From Sva-25 sp037385685 (GTDB taxonomy: Bacteria > Pseudomonadota > Gammaproteobacteria > Chromatiales > Chromatiaceae), in assembly GCA_037385685.1 (NCBI GenBank), contig JARRMW010000022.1, positions 1 to 26,038 of the forward strand: a DNA stretch of 26,038 nucleotides. The letters are read 5' to 3'. Of this stretch, positions 1-9,200 are shown piece by piece. Position numbers and translations under genes: made by a program. The notes below the pieces were generated by a model that did no database searches, was not told the origin of the DNA, and saw only the letters and a list, made by a program, of their open reading frames with translations. Each line of letters starts with the position of its first letter. Within the stretch, counting starts at the first letter, position 1.

Positions 1-1773
1 TCACAGAAATCCCAGTCATTCTCATGGAGCAGGCGTGATGGCCAGTGGCAGCTCGGCCCGGCGAACTATGAGATCGCCTCAGACACGATCCGTCTCGGGG
101 ACACGACCATCCGCGACAGCGCCTACCAGCTGGCGCATGACGCCTGGCAGTTTCCGTTCAGGGGTGAAACCGGATTCACCATCGAAGGCACGAGCCATTC
201 GATCAGCAGGGATGCGATGACTCTTTCGGGCCTTGGCCACAAGAGCGCGGGCTCGATCACCTGGCCTGACAATGATGAACCCCTGGCCATTCAGATGGAT
301 CTCGATACCAGCGCGGCACAGGTGGCATCGGGCGCACTTTCCGCGAAAGACCTCACCGTCAGGGGAAAGATGTCACTGGTTCCAGGCCAGAATCTCGCCA
401 TGACACTGGCAGAAGGGTTCGATGTGAGACTGCATGACATGGCGCTTGGAGAAACCGCGGTCGACGTCGCCAGCCTGCAGCTGGTACAGCCGCAGGCAGT
501 GACGATTTCCTCTGAAGACGATGCGCACGTCATGCTGGGCGCCAGCGAGTTGCGGTTTCAACATACCGGCTTCTCGCACCCCGAATTTCGACTCGAGCCG
601 GGTAGCATGGAACTGAAACTGGAGGAGACAGACCTCTCGACAGGCGCGATCACCGGAAACATCCATGCCGGGGCAGCTGTTTTCATGGCAGCTGGCACGC
701 AATGGAACACGAGCGAGGTCGAGGGAAGATTCAGCCTTGCAGCGGATGCCGTGAAACTCCAGGGGGGCCTCGTGCTCGACAATACCGGCAGTCGCATCAG
801 TTATGACCTGACACATGATCCCGGGAGCAACAGCGGCAACCTCATCTTCCGTTCCGGCGACCAGCCGGTGCAGCCACTCGCGGAGTCCCTGCGCACACTC
901 GGCGCCCCGCTGCCGCCTGAACTGCAGTTGCTCAGCGGCAGCGCAAGCCTGACCGGTGAAGCCCGCTGGAACAAGGAACTGCAGAGTGTCAGCACAAGCA
1001 TCAGCCTGAAGAGCACCGGCGGCCGTTTTGGCAAGGCATACTTTTCCGGGCTCGAGAGCAGCTTCGACCTCGTGCTCTACCCGGCGATCTCGGGCGCATC
1101 GAGCCGTTTCAGCGTCCAGGTCATCGACCTCGGAATTCCGATCACGAATCTCACGAGTCGGATCAGCCTGGCCACGGCGGATGGCAAAAAACCGGTCATC
1201 ACTGTCAGCGGGCTCAAAGCCGGGATGCTCGATGGAAGTGTCACGGGCAATCGTGTACGGATTGATCTCAACCGCCGCAGCAACAGTTTCACCCTGGCCT
1301 TCGCAGATATCAGCCTTGCAGAGCTGGTACGCCTGCAGCAGTTCGAGGATATCGATGCGATCGGCAAACTCAGCGGCGCCTTGCCGATCACGATCGGCCC
1401 TGCCGGGCTCTCTGTTACGAAAGGCAAGGCATCGGCGAAAGCCCCCGGCGGCTACATCCGCTACCGCCCGAAAGACGGTGGTGAACTCTTCGGATCGAGC
1501 TCCATGGAGACCGAGATGCTCCTGAAAGCACTCGACGATTACCAGTACGAGGAACTCGATGCCGCCATGGCCTACAAGCCCGACGGCCAGCTGACGATGC
1601 AGCTGCAGATGAAGGGACGCAGCCCCGGACTGCATGCCACGCGTCCGCTGCATTTGAACCTGAACCTGGATCAGAATATCCTGTCTCTTATTGAGAGTCT
1701 GCGAGCCGTCGATGGCCTCAACGACAGGATCGACCGGGCCGTGAAACAGCACTTCAAGGCACGAAACCGCTAA
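1..1773 (+). CDS. ydbH: YdbH-like AsmA-family protein, C-terminal part (5' end outside window)
   Basis: The reading frame is open from the first base with no start codon that makes sense, so this is the last 590 or so residues of a longer protein; E. coli YdbH is about 880 residues. The visible part is rich in alternating hydrophobic and polar residues, as expected for the long beta-groove of AsmA-like bridge proteins, and has no membrane segment; the anchor would be in the missing N-terminus. Identity rests mainly on the next two genes, which are YnbE and YdbL, the exact E. coli ydbH-ynbE-ydbL order. In E. coli YdbH works redundantly with TamB and YhdP in moving phospholipids from inner to outer membrane, and YnbE is its outer-membrane partner. 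The stop is 16 bp before ynbE, which suggests co-transcription. Family assignment is fairly sure; the function is inferred from E. coli. Confidence 0.85.
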   Translation, partial: SQKSQSFSWSRRDGQWQLGPANYEIASDTIRLGDTTIRDSAYQLAHDAWQFPFRGETGFTIEGTSHSISRDAMTLSGLGHKSAGSITWPDNDEPLAIQMDLDTSAAQVASGALSAKDLTVRGKMSLVPGQNLAMTLAEGFDVRLHDMALGETAVDVASLQLVQPQAVTISSEDDAHVMLGASELRFQHTGFSHPEFRLEPGSMELKLEETDLSTGAITGNIHAGAAVFMAAGTQWNTSEVEGRFSLAADAVKLQGGLVLDNTGSRISYDLTHDPGSNSGNLIFRSGDQPVQPLAESLRTLGAPLPPELQLLSGSASLTGEARWNKELQSVSTSISLKSTGGRFGKAYFSGLESSFDLVLYPAISGASSRFSVQVIDLGIPITNLTSRISLATADGKKPVITVSGLKAGMLDGSVTGNRVRIDLNRRSNSFTLAFADISLAELVRLQQFEDIDAIGKLSGALPITIGPAGLSVTKGKASAKAPGGYIRYRPKDGGELFGSSSMETEMLLKALDDYQYEELDAAMAYKPDGQLTMQLQMKGRSPGLHATRPLHLNLNLDQNILSLIESLRAVDGLNDRIDRAVKQHFKARNR

Positions 1774-1789
1774 CCTGCAGGGATTAACT

Positions 1790-1981
1790 ATGAAACCGGC
1801 CTTTATTCCGCTATTCGCAGTCCTCGGCCTGCTGCTCACCGGTTGCTCGCCGACCGTCAAGGTCGAGCCGCCTGACAAGCCCATCACCATCAACCTCAAC
1901 GTGAAGGTCGAGCATGAAATCCGCGTCAGGGTCGAGCGCGACCTCGAGGAACTGATCACGACCGAGAAAGGTATCTTCTGA
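1790..1981 (+). CDS. ynbE: YnbE-family outer-membrane lipoprotein
   Basis: This is a 63-residue protein with a short lipoprotein signal peptide: a charged start, a hydrophobic stretch, and a lipobox L-T-G-C with the lipidated cysteine at residue 19. Serine follows the cysteine, so the mature protein should go to the outer membrane under the usual Lol rule. The mature part has only about 45 residues and contains an amphipathic stretch rich in Val and charged residues (KPITINLNVKVEHEIRVRVE), typical of YnbE. In E. coli YnbE forms a multimer that joins the C-terminus of YdbH to complete the periplasmic bridge. It sits 16 bp after ydbH and 11 bp before ydbL. Its length and position both match the E. 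coli cassette. Confidence 0.93.
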   Translation: MKPAFIPLFAVLGLLLTGCSPTVKVEPPDKPITINLNVKVEHEIRVRVERDLEELITTEKGIF

Positions 1982-1992
1982 GGGAGACGAAC

Positions 1993-2319
1993 ATGAAACG
2001 CATTCTGAACACGCTCACCGTCCTTATTCTGTCGCTGTTGCTTGCTTCGCCGGCGCTTGCGCTGGACCTCGACTCAGCCAAGGCTCGCGGACTGGTCGGT
2101 GAAAATGCCAACGGCTACATCGGTGCCGTGCAATCGAGTGGCGAGGTCAACGCACTCGTCAAGAGCATCAATACCCAGCGCAAGGCCCATTACCAGGAGA
2201 TCTCCAGGAAAAACGGCACCCCGCTGGGCACCGTCGAGAAACTTGCCGGTGAAAAACTCATCAACCGCGCACCACGCGGCCAGTACATCAATCGTGGCTC
2301 AGGCTGGGTAAAAAAATAG
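1993..2319 (+). CDS. ydbL: YdbL-family periplasmic protein (DUF1318)
   Basis: This 108-residue protein has a clear Sec signal peptide, with likely cleavage after Ala23 (S-P-A-L-A-L-A). The mature part has the family pattern: AKARGLVGE near the start, NGYIGAV, a basic NTQRKAHYQEI segment, then KLAGEKLI and a C-terminal GSGWVKK. E. coli YdbL has the same order and also ends in a W-V-R-K-type tail. In E. coli YdbL acts in the periplasm to keep YdbH and YnbE interacting correctly. The start has a good ribosome site (GGGAGA) 7 bases upstream. The last sense codons form a run of seven A residues (2310-2316) directly before the stop; see the open frame listed next. Confidence 0.93.
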   Translation: MKRILNTLTVLILSLLLASPALALDLDSAKARGLVGENANGYIGAVQSSGEVNALVKSINTQRKAHYQEISRKNGTPLGTVEKLAGEKLINRAPRGQYINRGSGWVKK

Positions 2320-2518
2320 CCGCCTGGACAGGAGCAGCGTTGGGCAGCAACAAGCCGGACAGCAGCACGGCGATGCGCATGCTCATCGCCGAGATCCGCT
2401 GGAGGCCTGGGAGCAAAGGCTCGATGCCGGTGAGAAACCGGGGCTGTCAGACCTCTCACGCCTCGAGAAAAAGGGCCGCAAGGTCTATCGTATGCTCCGG
2501 GAGAATCAACTCGTCTGA
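2312..2518 (+). other. Open frame without a start codon, entered from the A7 run at the end of ydbL
   Basis: Between ydbL and the convergent pmbA there are 228 bp. The +1 frame relative to ydbL is open from 2312 to a TGA at 2516-2518, about 68 codons. It contains no ATG, GTG or TTG early enough to start it; the only ATG is six codons before the stop. The second half looks protein-like, with mostly G or C at third codon positions and a segment reading RLEKKGRKVYRMLRENQLV. A second overlapping frame (2340-2579) is also open but less convincing. It could be the remnant of a lost gene, or it could be reached by slippage on the seven A's. YdbL proteins normally end where this ydbL ends, so an extension is not needed. 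I do not recognise the sequence. Confidence 0.25.
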
Positions 2519-2547
2519 CAGGCTTACCCTCGCCGAAGCCTCCGTCT

Positions 2548-3888
2548 TCACTCCCCTGCGATCATCATGGACTCGATGAGCCAGGAACCGGTTCTCACAC
2601 TGCCCGAGTAGTTATCATCATTGCCGACCGCCACGAGGTTGCGGAACATGTCGCGCAGGTTGGCTGCAACCGTGATCTCCTCCACGGGAAAGGCAACCTC
2701 CCCGTTTTCAACCCAGTAACCGGCAGCGCCGCGTGAGTAGTCGCCCGTGATGGTATTGACGCCCTGCCCCATGAGTTCAGTCACGACCAGTCCTGTTCCC
2801 ATCTCGCGCATGAGCTGTTGCAGGTCCATGTCGCCCATGCCGATCGAGAGATTGCGCACTCCACCGGCATTCCCGGTGGTCTGCAAGCCGAGCTTGCGAG
2901 CCGAGTAGGAGCCCAGCACGTAGCTCTTCAGGATGCCGTCCGTGACCAGGTCGCGCCGGCGGGTCGCAACGCCCTCTGAATCGAAAGGCGCGCTTGCAAG
3001 TCCGCGAAGCAGGTACGGGTTCTCCTCGATGTGGACCCATTCCGGGAAGACCTGTGTATCGAGAGCATCGAGCAGGAAAGTCGCCTGCCTGTACAACGCC
3101 GAGCCGCGAATGGCGCTGACGAAACTGCGCAACAGGCCGGCGGCGAGTTCGGCCCTGAAAATGACCGGCGCCTGGCGAGTTTGCAGCTTGCGAGCGCCGA
3201 GCCTGTCGAGAGTGCGCCTGGCGGCCCGTTCACCAACCGCGACTGCCGGTTCGAGATCGTCAGAATGACGCGCTGTGCTGTACCAGTAGTCGCGCTGCAT
3301 CTCGTCTTTCTGTTTGGCAATCACACTGCAGCTGATCGAGTGCCGGCTGATCGGGTAGCCGTGATTGAACCCGTTGCTGTTACCGTACACACCGACCCCG
3401 GCTTCGGTGTTCAGGGTTGCCCCCTCGGAATTGCTGATACGCGGATCCATGGCAAGTGCTGCTGCTTCGCACTCCTTGCTGATTGCAAGGGCCTCGTCGA
3501 TGGAGAGCTCCCAGGGATGATAGAGGTCAAGATCGGGAAACTCGGTTGCAAGCAGCGCGGGATCCGCAAGTCCCGCAAATTCGTCCTCGGCCGTGTAGCG
3601 CGCGATATCGCAGGCAGCCCTGACCGACTCCCTGATCGCAGTGGAGGAAAGGTCAGACGTGGAGGCAGATCCCTTGCGCTGGCCGAAATAGACGCTGATG
3701 CCGAGGCTGTTGTCGCGGGTGTGCTCGACGGTTTCCGGTTCACCAAGCCTGACTGTGGCCGAGAGACCGATATCGCTGTGTGCTCCGACCTCGGCAGCGG
3801 ACGCACCCTGGGATTTTGCTTCCTTCAGCACCTCGTCGATGAGTTCCTGCAAGTGTGCAAGTCGCGCCTTGTCGTCGAATCCCCTCAT
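2548..3888 (-). CDS. pmbA: TldE/PmbA subunit of the TldD-TldE metalloprotease
   Basis: This 446-residue protein is close to the E. coli length of 450. It is the non-catalytic partner of TldD: it has the shared U62 family fold but no HExxxH motif, as expected. Typical stretches are the N-terminal heptads, NSEGATLNTEAG, the middle FDSEGVATRRRD with NAGGVRNL, and the C-terminal MGQGVNTITGDYSRGAAG. In E. coli TldD and TldE form a cytoplasmic heterodimer that threads and trims unfolded peptides, matures microcin B17 and degrades the antitoxin CcdA. The ATG overlaps the tldD stop by 4 bases (ATGA), so the two subunits are translationally coupled, which fits their 1:1 assembly. I see no ribosomal-peptide precursor gene nearby, so the native substrate is unknown. 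Confidence 0.96.
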   Translation of the reverse strand: MRGFDDKARLAHLQELIDEVLKEAKSQGASAAEVGAHSDIGLSATVRLGEPETVEHTRDNSLGISVYFGQRKGSASTSDLSSTAIRESVRAACDIARYTAEDEFAGLADPALLATEFPDLDLYHPWELSIDEALAISKECEAAALAMDPRISNSEGATLNTEAGVGVYGNSNGFNHGYPISRHSISCSVIAKQKDEMQRDYWYSTARHSDDLEPAVAVGERAARRTLDRLGARKLQTRQAPVIFRAELAAGLLRSFVSAIRGSALYRQATFLLDALDTQVFPEWVHIEENPYLLRGLASAPFDSEGVATRRRDLVTDGILKSYVLGSYSARKLGLQTTGNAGGVRNLSIGMGDMDLQQLMREMGTGLVVTELMGQGVNTITGDYSRGAAGYWVENGEVAFPVEEITVAANLRDMFRNLVAVGNDDNYSGSVRTGSWLIESMMIAGE

Positions 3889-5315
3889 GCGGTGCCACCG
3901 ACGGTCAATTGCTCGATCTTGAGTGTCGGCTGTCCAACGCCAACCGGTACGCTCTGCCCCTCCTTGCCGCAGACACCAACGCCCGGGTCGAGCTGCAGGT
4001 CGTTGCCGACCATGCTGATCTTTGTCATGACGTCCGGGCCGTTACCAATCAGCGTCGCCCCCTTGACCGGGACTGTCACCTTGCCGTTCTCGATGAGATA
4101 GGCCTCGCTTGCCGAGAAGACGAACTTGCCCGACGTGATATCGACCTGGCCACCGCCGAAATTGACAGCGTAGATTCCGCGATCGACCGAGGCGATGATC
4201 TCTTCGCGATCATGCTCACCGGCGAGCATGTAAGTGTTGGTCATGCGTGGCATGGGCAGGTGTGCATAGGATTCACGCCGTCCGTTGCCGGTCGGTGCAA
4301 CACCCATGAGGCTGGCATTGTGCTTGTCCTGCATGTATCCCTTCAGGACACCTTTCTCGATCAGGACGTTGTATCCGGTATCAGTGCCCTCGTCGTCGAT
4401 GTTGAGGGAACCCCGGCGGCCTTCAAGTGTGCCGTCATCGACCACGGTACAGAGTGGCGAGGCGACCTGCTCACCAAGGCGACCGCTGAAGGTGGAAGTG
4501 CCCTTGCGGTTGAAATCACCCTCGAGACCATGGCCCACAGCTTCATGCAACAGGACGCCGGGCCACCCCGGGCCCAGTACGACCGGCATCTGGCCAGCCG
4601 GGGCATCGACCGCCTCGAGGTTGACGAGCGCCTGACGGACCGCTTCGCGCGCCAGCTGTTTGCCGCGCTGTTGCTCGGTGAAATAGTCGAGTCGCGTGCG
4701 CCCCCCGCCACCGGCGGAGCTCTGTTCCCGGCGTCCACCCTGCTCCACAATGACATGCACATTCATGCGCACAAGTGGGCGTACATCCCCTTTCATGGTG
4801 CCATCGCTGGCAGCCACAAGGACGATATCCTGAGCACCGACAAGGCTGACAATCACCTGCCGGACACGCTCGTCCTGATGGCGTGCCTCCTGTTCGACAT
4901 CGTGCAACAGGCTGATCTTCTCCTCGCGCGTCAGTGAATCCAGCGGGTTGACCGGCTGATAGAGCTGATGCCTGGCCGGCCTGCTCTCGATGGCAACAGT
5001 CCCGCGTTGTCCTGATCGCGCGATAGCGCGTGCTGTATCGGCAGCCTCGATGAGGTTGGGCAAAAACAGTTCGTCTGTATAGGCAAAACCGGTTTTCTCT
5101 CCGCTGATGGCGCGAATACCGGCACCCTGCTCGATGTTGTAGGAACCTTCCTTGACGATCCCGTCCTCGAGTGTCCAGGCTTCAAGGCGGCTCGACTGAA
5201 AATAGACATCGGCAAGGTCAACCTGGTGCGACAGCAGGTGATCCAGCACCTTGTCGAGGTGATGCAGCTCCAGGCCTGCTGGCGCAAGCAGCTGTTGTTG
5301 GGCGATCTCAAGCAT
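3885..5315 (-). CDS. tldD: TldD metalloprotease catalytic subunit
   Basis: This 476-residue protein is close to E. coli TldD (481). The zinc motif HEAVGH is present at residues 257-262, followed by GLEGDFNRKG. A third metal ligand is expected in the C-terminal half near the conserved VCGKEGQSVPVGVGQP region. It pairs with TldE, encoded by the next gene with a 4-base overlap, to make a protease that cuts unfolded peptides. The start at 5315 is supported by an AGGAG site upstream. A small palindromic GAGAGAGACTCTC lies in the 5' leader between that site and the start region. It is 77 bp downstream of the nitrilase-family gene. Identification is secure. Confidence 0.97.
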   Translation of the reverse strand: MLEIAQQQLLAPAGLELHHLDKVLDHLLSHQVDLADVYFQSSRLEAWTLEDGIVKEGSYNIEQGAGIRAISGEKTGFAYTDELFLPNLIEAADTARAIARSGQRGTVAIESRPARHQLYQPVNPLDSLTREEKISLLHDVEQEARHQDERVRQVIVSLVGAQDIVLVAASDGTMKGDVRPLVRMNVHVIVEQGGRREQSSAGGGGRTRLDYFTEQQRGKQLAREAVRQALVNLEAVDAPAGQMPVVLGPGWPGVLLHEAVGHGLEGDFNRKGTSTFSGRLGEQVASPLCTVVDDGTLEGRRGSLNIDDEGTDTGYNVLIEKGVLKGYMQDKHNASLMGVAPTGNGRRESYAHLPMPRMTNTYMLAGEHDREEIIASVDRGIYAVNFGGGQVDITSGKFVFSASEAYLIENGKVTVPVKGATLIGNGPDVMTKISMVGNDLQLDPGVGVCGKEGQSVPVGVGQPTLKIEQLTVGGTA

Positions 5316-5392
5316 TGAGAGAGACTCTCCTGATCAGGAAAATGGCTGGGCCGGCCTGTGACCGGCTGCCGGGAAAATGATTCAATTGGGGA

Positions 5393-6223
5393 TTATAACT
5401 GACAGCGAATGCGCCGATGATCCAGGCTGGGAAAGTTACGCCGCGTCGTCCTGAGAAGATCGATATCGAGATCCGCGGTGACATAGCCGGCGCCATTCGG
5501 TAACTCGCCGAGAATCGTTCCCCAGGGATCCACGATCATGCTGTGCCCCCAGGTCTCGCGCCCGCTGATGTGGTAACCGCCCTGTGCCGCGGCGATCACG
5601 TAACAGAGATTCTCGATAGCGCGCGCACGAACGAGAGGTTCCCAGTGTGCTCGTCCTGTCACGGCAGTAAAGGCAGAGGGCAAAGCGATGATGTCCGGTT
5701 TCATGGTCAGCATCGAGCGGAAAAGCTCCGGGAAACGGAGGTCGTAGCAGATCGCAATCCCGAGATTGCCAAAGGGTGTTTCAACGACCAGCGGCTGATC
5801 ACCGGGCTCGATCGCACTCGACTCCTTGTAATCCTCCTCGACGTCGACAAGGTTGACATCGAACAGGTGCAGCTTGTCGTAACGCCCCTTGACCTCGCCG
5901 CTGTTATCGATCACGAAGCAGGCCGAGCGCACCTTGTCGCTGTCCCCGATTGCGACAGGAATGGTACCACCCACAACCCAGAGATCATGCTTGCGCGCAA
6001 GGTCACGAAGAAAATCCTGAAGCTTTCCATGGCCAGCAGACTCCTTGACGCTCCACAGGTCCGTGCAACGATGCCCCATGTAGGCAAAGTTTTCCGGCAG
6101 TACCACGAGGCGCGACCCTTCACGAGATGCCTGGGCGACATGGCGCTGGACTTCCAGGAGATTTGCATCGACATTGGGACCGGACGCCATTTGGATGGCT
6201 GTTGCTTTTATGACTGCTGGCAT
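5393..6223 (-). CDS. Nitrilase-superfamily amidase, Nit/YbeM type (probable deaminated-glutathione amidase)
   Basis: This 276-residue cytosolic hydrolase has the whole Glu-Lys-Cys triad: Glu44 in LPENFAYMG, Lys117 in GRYDKLHLFD, and Cys159 in CYDLRFPELFR. The sequence around the Lys and Cys, with HLFDV and RFPELFR, is typical of the Nit1/YbeM subgroup, which hydrolyses deaminated glutathione made by transaminase side reactions. Placement between yhdP and tldD is common in gammaproteobacteria such as Pseudomonas. It begins 49 bp after yhdP ends. The ribosome site is weak (ACGGAT), so translation may depend partly on the upstream gene. Other small-amide substrates cannot be excluded from sequence alone. 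Confidence 0.92.
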   Translation of the reverse strand: MPAVIKATAIQMASGPNVDANLLEVQRHVAQASREGSRLVVLPENFAYMGHRCTDLWSVKESAGHGKLQDFLRDLARKHDLWVVGGTIPVAIGDSDKVRSACFVIDNSGEVKGRYDKLHLFDVNLVDVEEDYKESSAIEPGDQPLVVETPFGNLGIAICYDLRFPELFRSMLTMKPDIIALPSAFTAVTGRAHWEPLVRARAIENLCYVIAAAQGGYHISGRETWGHSMIVDPWGTILGELPNGAGYVTADLDIDLLRTTRRNFPSLDHRRIRCQL

Positions 6224-6272
6224 ATCCGTATTGATGGGTTTGTCGACATCTCAGAATAGCACCGAAAACCCG

Positions 6273-9200
6273 TTATTGGAAATCACTGAGCGGATCATTC
6301 CGGTCGTCATCATCATCTGTGACCGCAGGCTGGCGGATACGCTCGATGACCGGTTCCTCCCATGTGCCCGTGACTGAGTAACGCATTTCCGCGACCCTGT
6401 CGAGTTGCTTGCCGGCAATCTTGCCGATGACAAGTGCGGCTGCACCGGCAACCGGGCCACCAGCAGCGGTCGCCGCGAGCGGCAGGGCCCCATGCAGGTC
6501 CGGCACGACCCGGATCATCTGGTTGACCTTCCTGGTACCCAGGTCAATCTCCCCGGAGATAAAGATATCCGCGGATGGCGCCTTGATTGTCAGGTTCTCC
6601 GTCGACGCCACGCCATGGGCGAGCTTCAGGGTTCCGCTCATGTCATCAAAAACAAATCCTTCATTCGAGAAATCCGAGAAATCAAGCTTGATACGCCGTT
6701 TCAGTGCCGAGATATTCACCAGGCCGAGAATACGACCGAAACCGGGATCGGCACTGGCAATGCGGCCCTCATCGGTACTGACATGAATGACACCATTCGC
6801 CTCCTGCAGTGAAAAGTCGAGCAGTCCTCCATCCCACGCAAGAGAAACCTCGATGTTGCCGTTCGCTTCGGTCAACTGATTCGTGACGGCAAGCTTGCGC
6901 AGGCTCTCTCCGAGCTGCTCCGATTTCAGGATACCGTCGATGCTGCTGCCGCCGCGGCTTTTCCAGATGCCTGTGGCCACGAAGCTCGCAAGTGCTCCCT
7001 TCGTCGCCAGCTCCGTAATCTCGTGTCCTTTCGGAGTATGCCTGCTGGTCATGCGCATGCGCCCGAAATCCCCGTCGTTGATGAAAAATTGCCGGGCCGT
7101 GATCGACATCGGTGGAATATCGAACGGGCGCAAGTTGCTGATTGCTCCAGACTCTTCACCAATTTCAAAATTGACGGCCAGGCGCTCCAGGTCGAGTTGC
7201 AAGGCTTCATCAGCTACAAGCGGATATCGCACGCGACCCTGCAATTCCGGAATATCGATGCTGCCGGCCAGATGACGACCGTTATCTGATGTCTGCAGCT
7301 TTACCCCGCCATAATCGATACCAATATATTGCGGTTCACCCGGCCGCCAGATGACCTTGACAGCACGCCTGCTGCCGGCCGGTTTGGCGAGGGAAAACGG
7401 CAGGCGCAACGCCATGCCCTCGAGGTCGCTCGTCGCCGTGAGAGTCATGTCTCCACGACTCATCCTGCCCAGGGTCGGAATCACGAGATCGAGATTCCAG
7501 AGGGCTTCACCGCTGAGAGGTAACTCACTGGAGCCGGCGAGATCCATGAGCATCTCGTCCGACATTCTCAGCGAGGAGCTCACAAGCGTCTGGTTTTCCT
7601 GCGGCGTAATTGCAAGGCGCATGGGCATGCCCGAGAACTCTGCGTGCAACTCCTTTGCAGCGATTCCTCTCTCTGTGACACGCAGCTCTCCCGCGACATT
7701 ATCCAGCCTGATGCCAGCCTGGCGTGCAAGGACGCTCGTATCCCGGATTTCAATACGGCCGTCGAGACGCAGTGTGTGTTCCGGCTTGATAGGAATATCG
7801 ACATCGACCTCGACACGCCCCTCCCCTTTGACCTCAAGTGCCTCGAACACAGGAACAAAGGTTTTGCCGAGCGGTGTTTCCGTGAGAATCCTGACCGGGC
7901 CTGCCAGATCACCTTCAGTGGTCCCCTTGACTCGCACGGCCGAGAGAGGCTTCAGTGTCATGGCCGTCACGACATCCCTGACGGGATTATCATAGATCCA
8001 TCCAGTGTCAGCCTCGACGGTAAGTGTATTGCCCAAGAAACGGAGGCGTCCGCTGACATCCCTGATTGCCGGCCATTCCGGGTGATACTTGAGCCGGGCA
8101 TCCTCAATCTCGGCAACGACTTCGAAAAGCCCCCTGCCTGTGCTTGTGAACATTTCGGGGACGAGTTCACCCAGAATTCTCGCCGTTCCGCTGACCACCT
8201 TGCCGTGTTTGATCGCGTTGTCGAGCCAGTTGAGCGACTCCTTCGGCATGATGCTTGCCGGGTAATAGATCGGGGCATAGGCACCATCTGCATCATGAAA
8301 ATCGCTCTTCAGATCAAGCCAGGGCGGCTTGCCTGATTCCAGATGCAGGCCAAAAGCGGTGCTTGTCCTGACATGCTCATTCTCGAGGACGAGACTGTCG
8401 CTCTTTACGAACCAGTGGCCCTCGTCGACACGCTGCCAGGCAACATCGCCATGGAAACGTGTGACCGGAATCGGCCAGCGAAAGAGCTCTCTGGCATAGA
8501 CAGAAGCGTTTTCAGTCCTGAAACGCAAACGTCCAGAATCATTGCGGGCTGTGACCTCGACACTGTAGTTCTCGAGTTCCGGAACCCGATAGGTACCATA
8601 GGCACTGAGGTTATCGAAGGTGCCACTGAACTCCCACTCAAGGGGGCGATGCATGCGCAGGTGCAACAAGGGTCGCTTGAGTTGTCCCCGCAACCCGGAT
8701 TTCAGCAGGTGGTCGACAAGCGCTGACTTTGGCGGGTGTACAGAGAGCGCGTGCATGAACGCCTCGATGTCGAGTTCATCAGCGCCGATGAAGAGTTCCG
8801 GAACGGCCTGCTCACCGGGAAAGCGGCGCAGCGCGATACTGACCGCACGCGTTGGCCAGGGTCTCAGCCCGTCGCTGATCGATGGCTGATCAATGTCGAG
8901 TCTCCAGCCAGAGTCTTCACGCAACCACCGAAAGTGCCCCCCCAGCGAATCGAGCTGCAGGGTCGGAGCCTCGGTTACCCTCACAGAGCGAAAGCGCACA
9001 TTGCTGGTCAATAAACGACCTTCGAGACGCTGCAATCGACCCGCATCCCAGTGACTCCAGGCCTCCATGTTCGCGCGAGCACTCTCCAGGTCGTAGTGAC
9101 CGGGGATGCGGTTCTCGAGAAGCCAGGCAAGATTGAGACCGGAGGTGCGCAAGTAGATATCACCCGACCAGAAGAGCAGGTTGTCCTCACTGCTGAGCGC

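Noticed and set aside
373..1959. Long minus-strand open frame (528 codons) across ydbH and ynbE
   Set aside because: It is antisense to a continuous family-consistent gene, reads as low-similarity His/Arg/Gln-rich sequence, and ends over ynbE. High-GC codon use creates such shadows.
2321..2518. Open frame after ydbL as a DarP/YjgA gene, often near pmbA
   Set aside because: The sequence lacks the DarP C-terminal pattern, is convergent with pmbA rather than divergent, and is too short.
3031..4937. Plus-strand open frames of about 356 and 360 codons across pmbA and tldD
   Set aside because: They lie fully antisense to two confidently identified genes with intact motifs and show no recognisable family.
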